This document shows, piece by piece, positions 34,260 through 42,070 of a stretch of DNA of 64,000 nt (within the stretch, counting starts at the first letter, position 1; each line of letters starts with the position of its first letter). Source of the stretch: Bog-159 sp963707465 (lineage in GTDB: Bacteria; Acidobacteriota; Terriglobia; Bryobacterales; Bryobacteraceae); NCBI GenBank assembly GCA_963707465.1, contig CAVPQK010000015.1, forward strand, positions 1,488,001 through 1,552,000, written 5' to 3'. Under the pieces are notes generated by a model. The model made no database searches and had not been told where the DNA came from. It saw only the letters and a list, made by a program, of their open reading frames with translations. The translations under genes were made by a program, and so were the position numbers.

Positions 34260-34368
34260 GAGTCAGGAGACGGAAGTCAGGAGTCAGGAGTCAGAAGTCA
34301 GGAGACAGGAGGAGGAAGCCAAACGCGGGTTTTATTCTGTCTTCTGACTCCTGTCTTCTGTCTCCTTT
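34260..34368. repeat. GTCAGGA/GACAGAA heptad repeats in inverted orientation
   Basis: The left block (34260-34315) consists of degenerate GTCAGGA heptads; the right block (34334-34368) is the same motif family on the opposite strand, so the two can pair imperfectly into a large hairpin. The block follows the oxidoreductase stop and runs into the 3' end of the CYTH gene, encoding its last residues (KETEDRSQKTE). Confidence 0.65.
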
Positions 34369-34931
34369 TCGAACGTCATGTTTGTTACCGGCAGCCCGTG
34401 TTTGCTGCAGTAATCCGCATACAGACCGCCATAGCTCGCCGTGCTGTAATCCGACTCCGCAAATCCCAGCCGGCGTGCACTGCTGTCGATCCAGCGGGGG
34501 ACGCCTTCCAATTCCAGATACACGCCGATGGGGGTTTCGTCGAGCATGGCTACGCCTGCTTCGCCAGGACGGTGGTATTCGGTGCGGAATTTCTCGTAGC
34601 GGAACGTGGGGATGAAATCCAGGCGGGTGAGCATCTCACGCAGCTTGCGCGGATCGGATACTTCGACTTCCAGCTCTTCGCGTTCCTTATATCTGCCGAC
34701 GACGGCGGCGCCTTTGTAAGTCAGAATTCCAAGCGGGCCTGCCTCGCGAACGCGCAGCAGGCGACCGTAACGGCGGAGCGCGCCCCGCGCGGAGTCGAAG
34801 AGAGTGTTCGCCTCGAAGATCCTCGGTTTGGATATGCGGAACCCGGCGGCGCGCAGCAGACGGCGGCCCGCAGCGGCGTCCGCGAGCGCCAGCTTGATCT
34901 CGATCTCGCGCGGGTCACCCGGACGGCTTAT
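34332..34931 (-). CDS. CYTH-domain protein (class IV adenylate cyclase/thiamine triphosphatase fold), ATA start
   Basis: A 199-residue CYTH protein: EIEIKLAL near the N-terminus is the signature ExExK, followed by RLLRVREAG, LTYKG, YKEREELEVEV, YEKFRTEY, and EGVPRWID. The frame is open from 34931 but contains no ATG, GTG or TTG before residue 101. Its only well-placed start is ATA at 34931, five bases after GGAGG and overlapping the upstream stop as ATAA, as if an ATGA junction had mutated. The C-terminal KETEDRSQKTE comes from the heptad repeat. Expression may be low or lost. Likely substrate: a triphosphate. Confidence 0.7.
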   Translation of the reverse strand: MSRPGDPREIEIKLALADAAAGRRLLRAAGFRISKPRIFEANTLFDSARGALRRYGRLLRVREAGPLGILTYKGAAVVGRYKEREELEVEVSDPRKLREMLTRLDFIPTFRYEKFRTEYHRPGEAGVAMLDETPIGVYLELEGVPRWIDSSARRLGFAESDYSTASYGGLYADYCSKHGLPVTNMTFEKETEDRSQKTE

Positions 34932-36280
34932 AGCTTCCTCCCTATGATCGCGTAATCCAGGCCACCGAAGAATGCCTCGCGGAAATCTTCCGGCAGCGAG
35001 GCCAATGCGGGCATGGATTCAATTGCGGGCGACAAGCGATGCACCTCGATGCCGCCCAGCCCGTACTCCTCCATGTAGAACGCCAGCAGCGCGTGCGGCA
35101 CCGGGCGGGTGTGCGTCGGGTCGAGATAGAAGTGGCTGGCGAAAATGGCGAGGCACTCCGGGTTGGGTGTTTCAATCGCCAGGATGCCGTCGCGCTGGAG
35201 CCGGGACGCCGCCAGGCGAACCATGTCCGGCAGACGATCGGGCGGCAGATGCTCGACCACCTGCGCGCTGAGAATGCCATCCAGCGACGATTCGGGCAGT
35301 TCCGCGAGGTAGGCGAACAGGTCGGCGACGTCGGCTTCGAGACCCTTTTTGCGGCACAGATCGACGGACTCGCGGCTCAAGTCGATGCCGCGCGCCGCGA
35401 CGCCGGCTGCGCGCATCAACTCCAGGAACTCACCGCGCCCGCAGCCGATGTCCAGCACCTCGCGGCGTCCGGTGAAGTAGGGCAAGTAGAACTGCTGGCC
35501 TTTCCTGACGTAGTCTTCCGAACCGCGGAAGCGCTCGGCGAAACGGGCGTAATCGAATTCGGGCTGCGGCGGCGCGGGGGCGGGCGTCTGAAGCGGCGAT
35601 GCGGCCGACGTGGCGACAGAGACAGGCGGAGCTGTGGCTGCGCGCTGCCGGATCAGCCGGAGTTCGGAATGAATCAGTTGATCGTAGTCCTTCCGGATCC
35701 GCTCCATGTCCGCCCATAGGCGCTTCTGGATATCCACTCCATAGCGGTCGAGCGCGGCTTCGTAATCGGCGTGCTGCAGCTTGATTTGATCCCGGAAGAA
35801 GCTCTCGTTTTGCCCGGTGCGATATTGGTACGCGGCATTGAGTTCGGCCAGGCCGCGCAGCAGCTTCGTTTCGTTCACCACCAGCTTGTGTTCCCACTCC
35901 TGGCGCCAGTCCACCCAGTGCAAGCGGATGTCCTTTAGCTCGCGGACGTCGTCCTGCGAGCGGCGAATCTCTTCGAGAGCCTCCAGAGTGGCCTGCACGC
36001 AAGCCATTACGTTGCGATTGAACTCCACCTGCTCCCGCACGTGCCAATCGAGCGCGCGGGCGATGGTCTTCTTCGCTTTCTGCGCCAGCCAGTTCAGCGG
36101 TCCGCCGGCGCGCGGATTTACCGTGCCTATGGCCGCCACCTTGGCTTCCGCGGCATCGCGCGCGTGCAGCAGCGGCATCAGGTCGGGCAAGGCGCCGCCG
36201 GAAGCCGGCGAATCCGGATGGCTCGCGCGCACGCGATCGCGCACTTCCTGCAGAATAGCCGTCAATTCATCGGTGTCCAC
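34928..36280 (-). CDS. SAM-dependent methyltransferase with long coiled-coil N-terminus
   Basis: A 450-residue protein. GTG 36280 has AGGGAG about eight bases upstream and overlaps queF by 14 bases; a longer start would overlap more. Residues about 80-220 are helical and probably coiled coil. The class I methyltransferase domain (about 270-450) has motif I VLDIGCGRGEFLELM, the acidic residue in GIDLS, and HLPPDRLPDMV with IETPNPE. Such architectures occur in enzymes modifying glycans. The acceptor is unknown; neighbours give no direct clue. Confidence 0.8.
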   Translation of the reverse strand: MDTDELTAILQEVRDRVRASHPDSPASGGALPDLMPLLHARDAAEAKVAAIGTVNPRAGGPLNWLAQKAKKTIARALDWHVREQVEFNRNVMACVQATLEALEEIRRSQDDVRELKDIRLHWVDWRQEWEHKLVVNETKLLRGLAELNAAYQYRTGQNESFFRDQIKLQHADYEAALDRYGVDIQKRLWADMERIRKDYDQLIHSELRLIRQRAATAPPVSVATSAASPLQTPAPAPPQPEFDYARFAERFRGSEDYVRKGQQFYLPYFTGRREVLDIGCGRGEFLELMRAAGVAARGIDLSRESVDLCRKKGLEADVADLFAYLAELPESSLDGILSAQVVEHLPPDRLPDMVRLAASRLQRDGILAIETPNPECLAIFASHFYLDPTHTRPVPHALLAFYMEEYGLGGIEVHRLSPAIESMPALASLPEDFREAFFGGLDYAIIGRKL

Positions 36281-36677
36281 GTGGCTTGCTCCCTGGCTTG
36301 CTCCAACTGGCGGTGACCTTGGCATGCAGTCCGCCGCGCGGCGTGAATTCGCCGGTGACCGTGGCGCTCACGGGTTTGGCGGCCGCGACCACGTCGCGCA
36401 GGAACCGGTTCACCACGTTTTCGTAAAAGATGCCCAGATTGCGATAGGCCAGCAAATACATCTTCAGCGATTTCAGCTCCAGGCATTTTTTGTCCGGCAC
36501 GTAGCGCAGTGTCAGTTTGCCAAAATCCGGCAATCCGGTCTTGGGGCACACCGAGGTGAACTCCGGGATGGCGATCTCGATCTCGTAATCGGGAAACTGG
36601 TTGGGCCACGTCTCGATTTCGGGCAGGGCGGCATCGATTCCGGCCGTGGCGTGTTCGTCGGTATAAGCTCGCTTCAT
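36267..36677 (-). CDS. queF: 7-cyano-7-deazaguanine reductase
   Basis: A 136-residue NADPH-dependent nitrile reductase reducing preQ0 to preQ1 in queuosine biosynthesis. The nucleophilic Cys is in FTSVCPKTGLPDFG, and the conserved ELKSLKMYLLAYRNLGIFYENVVNR helix follows. Its length matches the short (type I, YkvM-like) form. It starts at ATG inside the stop of the upstream LOR/SDH gene (ATGA). Other queuosine genes are not in the window. Confidence 0.95.
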   Translation of the reverse strand: MKRAYTDEHATAGIDAALPEIETWPNQFPDYEIEIAIPEFTSVCPKTGLPDFGKLTLRYVPDKKCLELKSLKMYLLAYRNLGIFYENVVNRFLRDVVAAAKPVSATVTGEFTPRGGLHAKVTASWSKPGSKPRGHR

Positions 36678-37888
36678 GACTGCACCATGTTCCGGGCCAG
36701 CAGATCGAGGAACATGCCCACGTCGGCCACCACGCCGACGGCTTGTCCCGTTCCGCGGTCGCTCACCTTGGTGGCCACGGCGGGATTGATATCCACGCAC
36801 ACGATCTTCACCCAGCTCGGCAGCATGTTGCCGGTGGCAATGGAATGCAGCATGGACCCCAGGCACAGTACCAGCCCGGCGCCCTTGAGCTGCCCGGCAT
36901 AGGCGTCCTGGGCGGCGTTCATATCGGTGATGGTGTCGGGCAGCGGACCATCGTCGCGCAAGCTGCCGGCCAGCACGAAAGGCACATTGGCGCGCACGCA
37001 TTCATAGAGAATGCCGCTGGGAAGGCGTCCGGCCTCCACGGCTTGGCGCACGCCGCCCGCATGATAAATGGCGTTGATGGCGCGCATGTGATTGCGATGG
37101 CCGTGCTCTTCCTGCCGTCCATCGGCCAGCCGCACGCCCAGCGAAGTGCCGAACAGCGCGGCCTCCGCGTCGTGGACGCCCAGCGCGTTGCCGCTGAGCA
37201 GCGCGTGGACGAAGCCGCCCCGGATCAAAGCCGCCAAGCCATGCACTCCCCCGGTGTGCACCACCACTGGACCAGCCACCACCACCACTTTGAGCTTCTG
37301 CTCCAGCGCCTGCCGGATCAGGGCCGCAGTCTGCCGGACGGCCGTCTCCACCTGTCGCTCCGACGAGATACCGTTGGACATGAAGGCGAACGACAGCCGG
37401 TCGCGTTCCTTCGATTCGGGCGCCACGCGAATGCCGCGCATGCCCACCACCACGCGGTCGCCCGCCCGGATGTCGCGCAGGCGGCGGCAGAAAGCATGGC
37501 CATCCGCGATGACGATGAGGGCGTCCATGCGCTGGTTCTCCACCTCGATCCACTGCTGTTCGTGGCGCACGAAGGTGCGGTGGTTGGTGGTGGAGTAGAA
37601 ATCTTCCGGCGCGCAGCAATCGCGCTCGACGGGGCGCACGGCGGCATCGCCCGAATCCACCGCCGCGCAGCCCAGCGAAAGCAGGTCTTCGAGCAGATGC
37701 GCCATCAGCTCGCCGGAAGGCGCTTCCACCTTCAGGCGCAAGTAGGATGGCTCGCTGTTGGTGCGGCCGATGCGAAACTGTTCCACCTCGAAGCGGCCGT
37801 GATGCTCCACCACCTTATCGAAGATGTTCTCCATCACGTGGGAGTCGATCAGGTGGCCTTCCGCTTCAACGACTTCCTGTACATGCAT
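36674..37888 (-). CDS. LOR/SDH-domain protein (TIGR00300, archaeal-type ornithine cyclodeaminase family)
   Basis: A 404-residue protein. The N-terminal LOR/SDH region (VEAEGHLIDSHVMENIFDKV, FRIGRTNSEPSYLRL) and the C-terminal Rossmann/DHS-like part (VVVVAGPVVVHTGG, LCLGSMLHSIATGNMLP, VCVDINPAVATKVSDRG) match the TIGR00300 type. Members include archaeal ornithine cyclodeaminase and the C-terminal half of bacterial arginine-catabolic enzymes, so a role in arginine or ornithine metabolism is likely but not proven. TACAAT ends nine bases before the ATG. It leads the queF, methyltransferase and CYTH chain. Confidence 0.82.
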   Translation of the reverse strand: MHVQEVVEAEGHLIDSHVMENIFDKVVEHHGRFEVEQFRIGRTNSEPSYLRLKVEAPSGELMAHLLEDLLSLGCAAVDSGDAAVRPVERDCCAPEDFYSTTNHRTFVRHEQQWIEVENQRMDALIVIADGHAFCRRLRDIRAGDRVVVGMRGIRVAPESKERDRLSFAFMSNGISSERQVETAVRQTAALIRQALEQKLKVVVVAGPVVVHTGGVHGLAALIRGGFVHALLSGNALGVHDAEAALFGTSLGVRLADGRQEEHGHRNHMRAINAIYHAGGVRQAVEAGRLPSGILYECVRANVPFVLAGSLRDDGPLPDTITDMNAAQDAYAGQLKGAGLVLCLGSMLHSIATGNMLPSWVKIVCVDINPAVATKVSDRGTGQAVGVVADVGMFLDLLARNMVQS

Positions 37889-37946
37889 AAAAGATTTATT
37901 GTAGACTGTGGGCCAAGTGTTCCGCTTCGCGGCCCCGGAGGTCCTC

Positions 37947-38720
37947 ATGAGCGATAGGCGATGGGCGTCAGGCGACCGCAAGAGTGCGGTCGCGGCAGGC
38001 ACGAGTGCCTGCGCCACGTACTGCTTACTGGCTATGGCCGCCGCGGCCCCGGCGTTCGGCCAAACGGGCGTCGACCAGATTCTGGCGAAGTACGCGCAGG
38101 CTCTGGGCGGACAAGCCGCCTACGAGAAGGTTACCACGCGCGCCATGAAGGGCACCGTCGAGATGCCGGACGACAACGCGACAGGCACCGCGCTGGTGGT
38201 GGCGAAGGCGCCCGGCAGCTTCCGCCTGACGATGGACATTCCAGGCTATGGCGTGGTGGAGACGGTGCTCGACGGCGGCAACGGCTGGGAGAAGAATCCC
38301 GATTCGGGCACGCATGCCATGAGCAAGGCGGACCTGGCGGTGGCCCAGCGCGACCACCATTTCTACCGCGAGATGCGGCTGAAGGAACTGTATCCAAAGA
38401 TGGAATCGGCCGGCGCGGATAAGGTGAACGGACGCGCGGTTTACGTGGTGGAAGCAACGCCCGCTACCGGTCCCGCGGAGAAGCTCTACTTCGATGCGGA
38501 GAGCGGACTGCTGGTGAAGCGCGACTACGAGCGTGTCACGCTGGAGGACGGCATCGTACAATACGAAGTCCTGCTGCGCGATTACCGCGAGGTGGACGGA
38601 CTGAAATTTCCGTTCACCATCGAACAGCGCGCGCCGGATAACACGATGATCTTCAAATTCGCGGAGATCCAAAACAACGCGCCGCTGGCGGAGACGGCCT
38701 TCGCCAAACCGGAAAAATAG
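37947..38720 (+). CDS. Exported LolA-like/outer-membrane-lipoprotein-sorting-like protein
   Basis: A 257-residue protein with GGAGG five bases before the ATG. The signal peptide core (CLLAMAAAAPAFGQ) is preceded by an unusual n-region encoded by a tandem stem-loop element. The mature part begins VDQILAKYAQALGG and continues as a curved beta-sheet domain (GSFRLTMDIPGYG, EKLYFDAESGLLVKRDYE, VDGLKFPFTIEQR) like the LolA-type proteins numerous in acidobacteria. It probably binds a lipid or hydrophobic ligand in the periplasm. Confidence 0.75.
   Translation: MSDRRWASGDRKSAVAAGTSACATYCLLAMAAAAPAFGQTGVDQILAKYAQALGGQAAYEKVTTRAMKGTVEMPDDNATGTALVVAKAPGSFRLTMDIPGYGVVETVLDGGNGWEKNPDSGTHAMSKADLAVAQRDHHFYREMRLKELYPKMESAGADKVNGRAVYVVEATPATGPAEKLYFDAESGLLVKRDYERVTLEDGIVQYEVLLRDYREVDGLKFPFTIEQRAPDNTMIFKFAEIQNNAPLAETAFAKPEK
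37972..38012. repeat. Tandem stem-loop element inside a coding region (copy 3)
   Basis: Two perfect hairpins: GCGACCGCA-agag-TGCGGTCGC (37972-37993) and GCAGGCAC-ga-GTGCCTGC (37995-38012). The element lies within codons 9-22 of the LolA-like gene and is in frame, encoding the n-region of its signal peptide. Confidence 0.65.
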
Positions 38721-38725
38721 AATCT

Positions 38726-39121
38726 ATGACAAAATTTACGCACCGCGTGCGGGTAGCGTTTCCCGATACGGACGCTTCCGGACGAATCCATTTCACGGCG
38801 ATGCTCCGCTATTTCGAATCCGCGGAAATCGAGTTTCTGCGCTGGCTCGGATACTGCTATCGCGACGCGCCGGAGGTAGGTTTTCCGCGCGTGCGCGTGG
38901 AATGCGAGTACCGGTCGGCGGTGGTCTTCGACGACCTGGTGGACATCGCCGTATCGGTGAAGCGGGTCGGAACATCGTCGTATACGCTGGAGTTTGCCGC
39001 GTTGAAGGACGGCGGCATCGCTGCCCATGGGTCGATCGTGGTGGTGTGCGTAGGACGGCCGGGGCGGGCGCAGGCGTTGCCGGAGGCACTGAAGGATGCG
39101 CTGAGGAAAGCGGCGGAATGA
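38726..39121 (+). CDS. YbgC/4HBT-family acyl-CoA thioesterase
   Basis: A 131-residue hot-dog-fold thioesterase. The catalytic Asp lies in VAFPDTDASGRIHFTAMLRYFESAEIEF, which is the 4HBT signature. The protein is cytosolic. It follows the LolA-like gene by five bases and is coupled to the channel gene by ATGA, so the three are one unit. Natural substrates of such enzymes are short acyl-CoAs or aromatic CoA esters. Confidence 0.9.
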   Translation: MTKFTHRVRVAFPDTDASGRIHFTAMLRYFESAEIEFLRWLGYCYRDAPEVGFPRVRVECEYRSAVVFDDLVDIAVSVKRVGTSSYTLEFAALKDGGIAAHGSIVVVCVGRPGRAQALPEALKDALRKAAE

Positions 39122-40236
39122 ACGCGCTGGCGGCTATCCTCGGAACCCTGGTTCTGCTGATCATCCTGTGGGATGGCTTCGAAGTGATCATCCTGCCGCG
39201 GCGGGTGGCGCGGAAATTCCGCCTGAGCCGGCTCTTCTATTTGTCCACCTGGACGGTGTGGAGGTGGCTGGCGGGGCGGGTGCATTCCAACAAACGCCGC
39301 GAGCGGTATCTCAGCTTCTACGGGCCCCTCTCGCTGCTGTTTCTGATCATCGTTTGGGCCACCGGAATGATCCTGGCGTTTGCGCTGGTGCAGTGGTCGG
39401 TGGGGCCGCCCAGGATGAGCTACCTCGAAAGCATGTACTTGAGCGGCACCACGTTCATCACCCTGGGAATGGGGGTGCCGCATACGCGGGCGGCACGCGC
39501 GGTGCTGGTGCTCGAAGCCGGTATCGGCTTCGGTTTTCTGGCAATGGTGATCAGCTATCTGCCCGTGCTGTACCAGTCGTTTGCGCAGCGGGAGACCAGC
39601 ATTCTGCTGCTGGACGCACGGGCCGGGTCGCCGCCCACCGCGGCGGAGCTTCTGCGGCGGTACGCGTCGGGCCACGGATTGGCGGCCCTCAACGAACTGC
39701 TGCGGGAGTGGGAGATCTGGTCTGCCAACCTGCTGGAAACTTACATTTCGTACCCGGTACTGGCGTACTTTCGCTCGCAGCACGATAACCAATCGTGGCT
39801 GGCGGCGCTGACCACCATCCTGGATGTCTGCGCCGTGATGATTGCGGGCATCGACGGCCTGGCGCCGTGGCAGGCGCGGCTGACCTTCGCCATGGCACGG
39901 CACACCGTGGTGGATCTGGCCCAGATCGTGAATGCGCCACCGCGTACTCCGGATCCGGACCGGCTGCCCGCAAAGGAGTTGGAGCAATTCAAAGCGCTAC
40001 TGGCTGCGGCCGGGATCGCGCCCTGCAACTCCGCGGAGTTCGACACCAAACTGGCGCAGGCGCGGCGACTTTACGAACCTTACGTATTTGCCCTGGGGCA
40101 ACGGTTCATATTGGGCCAGGCCACCTGGATGCGCGTTTCCAATACGCTCGACAACTGGCGCACCAGCGCGTGGGAGCGCAGTTCCAGCGGTTTGGCGCAG
40201 GAGTTGTTCGACGACGACGGCGACGTGCATACGTAA
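39118..40236 (+). CDS. Two-helix ion-channel-like membrane protein
   Basis: A 372-residue protein with hydrophobic segments at about 5-20, 65-90 and 118-145. The reentrant pore-like segment is YLSGTTFITLGMGVPH, which resembles the TxGYGD filter of two-helix potassium channels but reads TLGMG, so selectivity is uncertain. A long cytosolic helical domain (about 150-372) follows. Coupled to the thioesterase by ATGA. Not assignable to a named family with certainty. Confidence 0.7.
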   Translation: MNALAAILGTLVLLIILWDGFEVIILPRRVARKFRLSRLFYLSTWTVWRWLAGRVHSNKRRERYLSFYGPLSLLFLIIVWATGMILAFALVQWSVGPPRMSYLESMYLSGTTFITLGMGVPHTRAARAVLVLEAGIGFGFLAMVISYLPVLYQSFAQRETSILLLDARAGSPPTAAELLRRYASGHGLAALNELLREWEIWSANLLETYISYPVLAYFRSQHDNQSWLAALTTILDVCAVMIAGIDGLAPWQARLTFAMARHTVVDLAQIVNAPPRTPDPDRLPAKELEQFKALLAAAGIAPCNSAEFDTKLAQARRLYEPYVFALGQRFILGQATWMRVSNTLDNWRTSAWERSSSGLAQELFDDDGDVHT

Positions 40237-40271
40237 TGGAGCTTCAGGTACAAGAAGGCGAAAAATCATGT

Positions 40272-40299
40272 TTGACAAATGGCGCAGGCGCGTTATTAT
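40272..40299 (+). promoter_or_regulatory. Consensus sigma-70 promoter of purC
   Basis: TTGACA (40272-40277), a 16-base spacer and TATTAT (40294-40299). Expected start of transcription is near 40306, giving a leader of about 30 bases before the GTG of purC. It is the best -35/-10 pair in the window. Confidence 0.7.
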
Positions 40300-40336
40300 T
40301 TGAGTTACTCCCCCGATAGGCGATCCCTGAAAACCT

Positions 40337-41230
40337 GTGATACTCGAAAGCGTCATCCTCAATACCGAACTGCCCGGAATCGAAAGGCATGCGCAAGGCA
40401 AAGTGCGCGACGTCTATCGCGTGGATGGACAATTGCTGATTGTCGCCACCGACCGCATCTCGGCGTTCGACTACATCCTGCCCACCGGCATACCGGACAA
40501 GGGCAAAGTGCTCACGCAACTTTCCATTTTCTGGTTCGACTTCCTGCGCGACGTGACGCCCACGCATTTCCTGACGGCGAATGTGGCCGAATACCCGGCG
40601 GCGCTGCGGCCATTTCGCAGCCAACTGGAAGGCCGGTCGATGCTGGTGAAACGCGCGCAAATGGTGGAGATCGAATGCGTAGCGCGCGGCTATCTGGCCG
40701 GCTCCGGCTGGAAGGAGTACAAAGCGCAGGGTACAGTCTGCGGCATTCCGCTGCCCGCGGGCCTGCGCGAAAGCGATCGCCTGCCCGCGCCGATCTTCAC
40801 CCCGTCCACCAAAGCGACCACGGGCCACGACGAAAATATCTCGTACGAAACCATGTGTTCGCTGGTGGGCGCGGAGTTGGGCGCGCGCCTGCGGGACCTC
40901 ACGCTGCGGATCTACTCGAGCGCGGCGGCCTACGCGGAGACCAAGGGCGTGATCATCGCCGATACGAAATTCGAGTTCGGCTTCGTGGACGGTGAGCTGG
41001 TGTTGGGCGACGAAGTGCTGACGCCGGATTCTTCGCGATTCTGGCCCGCGGAAAGCTACCATCCGGGGGGCCCGCAGTTTTCCTACGATAAACAATACGT
41101 GCGCGACTACCTGGAATCCATCCAATGGAACAAGAAGCCGCCCGCTCCGCCGCTGCCGGACGAAGTGGCGCTTAAGACCAGCGAGAAGTACCGGCAGGCC
41201 TACCAGGTTCTGACGGGCAACGAGCTATGA
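40337..41230 (+). CDS. purC: Phosphoribosylaminoimidazole-succinocarboxamide synthase
   Basis: A 297-residue SAICAR synthetase catalysing the ATP-dependent addition of aspartate to CAIR in purine biosynthesis. The GKVRDVYRVDGQLLIVATDRISAFD start, the ECVARGYLAGSGWKEY core and IIADTKFEFGFVDGELVLGDEVLTPDSSRFW are diagnostic. It begins at GTG; the next gene (cvpA-like) overlaps by four bases. The consensus promoter upstream makes it the first gene of a purC-cvpA-fis-like-gph group. Confidence 0.97.
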   Translation: MILESVILNTELPGIERHAQGKVRDVYRVDGQLLIVATDRISAFDYILPTGIPDKGKVLTQLSIFWFDFLRDVTPTHFLTANVAEYPAALRPFRSQLEGRSMLVKRAQMVEIECVARGYLAGSGWKEYKAQGTVCGIPLPAGLRESDRLPAPIFTPSTKATTGHDENISYETMCSLVGAELGARLRDLTLRIYSSAAAYAETKGVIIADTKFEFGFVDGELVLGDEVLTPDSSRFWPAESYHPGGPQFSYDKQYVRDYLESIQWNKKPPAPPLPDEVALKTSEKYRQAYQVLTGNEL

Positions 41231-41802
41231 ACTGGCTGGACATCGTGCTGCTGCTGGTGCTGGCGGGATCGGTGGTGACCAGTTTCTCCACGGGTCTGGC
41301 GCGTGAAGTGGTGGGGCTGGTTTCCATGATCGCGGGGCTGGTGCTGGCCATCTGGTTCTACGGCACGGCGGGTTCGTTTCTGCAACCGTACGTCAGTTCG
41401 CCGGGCGTGGCCAATTTTTGCGGTTTCCTGATGGTGTTTTGCGGCGTGCTGATTCTAGGCGCGATTGTGGGCCGGGTGCTGCGGCGGATGATGCGCGTGG
41501 CGGGGTTGTCGTTCGTGGACCGACTGCTGGGCGCCGGCTTCGGCGTGGTGCGGGGCGTGCTGATCGCCATCGCCGTGGTGCTGGCGCTGCTGGCGTTCAC
41601 GCCGGGCAAGTCGCCGCCGGATTCCGTGGTGCGCTCGAGAGTGGCGCCGTATGTGATCGATGCGGCGCGGGTGTGCGCCACCGTCGCGCCGCACGAGTTG
41701 AAGGATGGATTCCGGAAAAGTTACGAGCAGGTGAAGAACATTTGGGGCAACGCCCTGAAAAAGGGCATTCGGGGATTGCCGGATGCGGGGAAGAAGGCAT
41801 GA
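41227..41802 (+). CDS. CvpA-family membrane protein
   Basis: A 191-residue protein with four hydrophobic segments. The N-terminus (MNWLDIVLLLVLAGSVVTSFSTGLAREV) and the central LGAIVGRVLRRMMRVAGLSFVDRLLGAGFGVVRG are characteristic of CvpA, named from colicin V production and often linked to purine genes, as here. It overlaps the end of purC by four bases. Confidence 0.9.
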   Translation: MNWLDIVLLLVLAGSVVTSFSTGLAREVVGLVSMIAGLVLAIWFYGTAGSFLQPYVSSPGVANFCGFLMVFCGVLILGAIVGRVLRRMMRVAGLSFVDRLLGAGFGVVRGVLIAIAVVLALLAFTPGKSPPDSVVRSRVAPYVIDAARVCATVAPHELKDGFRKSYEQVKNIWGNALKKGIRGLPDAGKKA

Positions 41803-41803
41803 G

Positions 41804-42070
41804 ATGAAAGAGACATTCGAAGCGCTGGTGGAGCATCTGGTAGGCAACGGCTTTTTCCTGGAAGAGGTAGTCGAACTGCTGGAAAAGACCCTGATCGAAA
41901 GGGCGCTGGAGCGCACGGGCGGGAACCGCTCGGCGGCCAGCAAGCTGCTGGGAATTCATCGCAACACGCTGCAGCGGAAGATGGTGGAGTACAAATTGGG
42001 CACGCGCAAGGTGCGGCGCAAACCGGTGCGTGGGGAGAGCCGCATGCGCAGCAAGGCCGCCACGGCGTGA
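41804..42070 (+). CDS. Fis-like helix-turn-helix protein
   Basis: An 88-residue protein. The C-terminal half has the Fis-type HTH (LIERALERTGGNRSAASKLLGIHRNTLQRKM) followed by a Lys/Arg-rich tail. The N-terminal FEALVEHLVGNGFFLEEVVELLEKT is helical. It is a small nucleoid-type or local regulator; its position one base after cvpA and overlapping gph by GTGA places it in the same operon. Confidence 0.85.
   Translation: MKETFEALVEHLVGNGFFLEEVVELLEKTLIERALERTGGNRSAASKLLGIHRNTLQRKMVEYKLGTRKVRRKPVRGESRMRSKAATA

Noticed and set aside
34260..34368. Possible CRISPR array
   Set aside because: The repeats are contiguous heptads without spacers and no cas genes are present.
34721..34918. A GTG-started 65-codon frame at the beginning of the CYTH gene
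   Set aside because: It is out of frame with the conserved CYTH residues and translates to shadow sequence; it matters only as an alternative explanation (a one-base deletion after GTG) of the missing CYTH start.
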